A DNA stretch of 6,533 bases from Bryobacteraceae bacterium (GTDB lineage: Bacteria; Acidobacteriota; Terriglobia; Bryobacterales; Bryobacteraceae), in assembly GCA_019686145.1 (NCBI GenBank), contig JADGHK010000144.1:1-6533 (forward strand), given 5' to 3'. The notes below the pieces were generated by a model. The model made no database searches and was not told the origin of the DNA. It saw only the letters and a list, made by a program, of their open reading frames with translations. Below, one piece after another: positions 6,427 to 6,533 of the stretch (position 1 is the stretch's first letter; every line of letters begins with the position of its first letter). The position numbers and the translations under genes were made by a program.

Positions 6427-6533
6427 CTACGGCCGAAACACGAACTCGCGGAAAGCCGCCGGTACGTGAAACGATCTTTGCCCGGTTGGAGCCCAGGCAG
6501 CAAGGACCGCCCCTGTTTGCGGATCCTTCGGGC
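6427..6533 (-). CDS. C-terminal end of a converging gene, possibly a glycoside hydrolase with a DP-x-TG tail
   Basis: The minus-strand frame ending at TAG 6427-6429 is open to the window edge for 35 codons. It ends in DPQTGAVLAAWAPTG, a short linker, then FHVPAAFREFVFRP. A DP-x-TG motif followed by a glycine turn, F-x-P and a hydrophobic last strand is how the small C-terminal beta domain (putative collagen-binding domain) of DUF4038-type glycoside hydrolases ends. The match is short and by eye. The gene converges on the regulator with no bases between the two stop codons. A frame of this length could occur by chance, so the coding call itself is moderate and the family is tentative. Confidence 0.5.
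   Translation of the reverse strand, partial: PKDPQTGAVLAAWAPTGQRSFHVPAAFREFVFRP

Overview
The window is a moderately G+C-rich bacterial segment (G+C judged by eye). It carries a compact carbohydrate-type locus: a divergently transcribed DeoR-family regulator and a minus-strand run of four genes. A Tat-like signal on the esterase, an ACS-type sugar-acid transporter and a PFK of the AQSGGPTAVINAS-like clade would fit an Acidobacteriota soil bacterium (Bryobacterales/Solibacter type). This placement is inference only; no phylogenetic marker is present.

Layout. Reading the minus strand from 5453 down to 1, the genes are an EamA/DMT-family permease (4599-5453), an MFS anion:cation symporter of the hexuronate type (3292-4536, TTG start), a phosphofructokinase-family kinase (2091-3299) and a secreted alpha/beta hydrolase resembling acetyl xylan esterases (GTG at 2077, running off the left edge). 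The MFS and PFK genes overlap by 8 bases. The hydrolase Shine-Dalgarno overlaps the PFK stop codon. The last three genes therefore look translationally coupled. A 62-base gap with a hairpin separates the EamA and MFS genes. On the plus strand a DeoR/AgaR-like repressor occupies about 5611-6426. It ends directly against the stop codon of a converging minus-strand gene (6427 to the right edge), of which only 35 C-terminal codons are visible.

How it may work together (inference). The exported hydrolase would release acyl groups or small fragments from plant polysaccharide. The two permeases would move the resulting sugar, sugar acid or efflux product. The PFK-like enzyme would phosphorylate a hexose phosphate. 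The DeoR protein, whose sensor domain normally binds a phosphorylated sugar, would control the divergent 157-base promoter region. That region holds a GGAAC-N7-GTTCC palindrome, extra GTTCC half-sites and a TTTC-repeat tract.

No tRNA, rRNA, CRISPR array, insertion sequence or integration site was seen. The most unusual points are the mixed ATP/PPi determinants in the PFK, the tandem hydrolase whose second domain has lost its nucleophile, and a probable leaderless start for the regulator. I do not see a clearly new defence or mobile system here.
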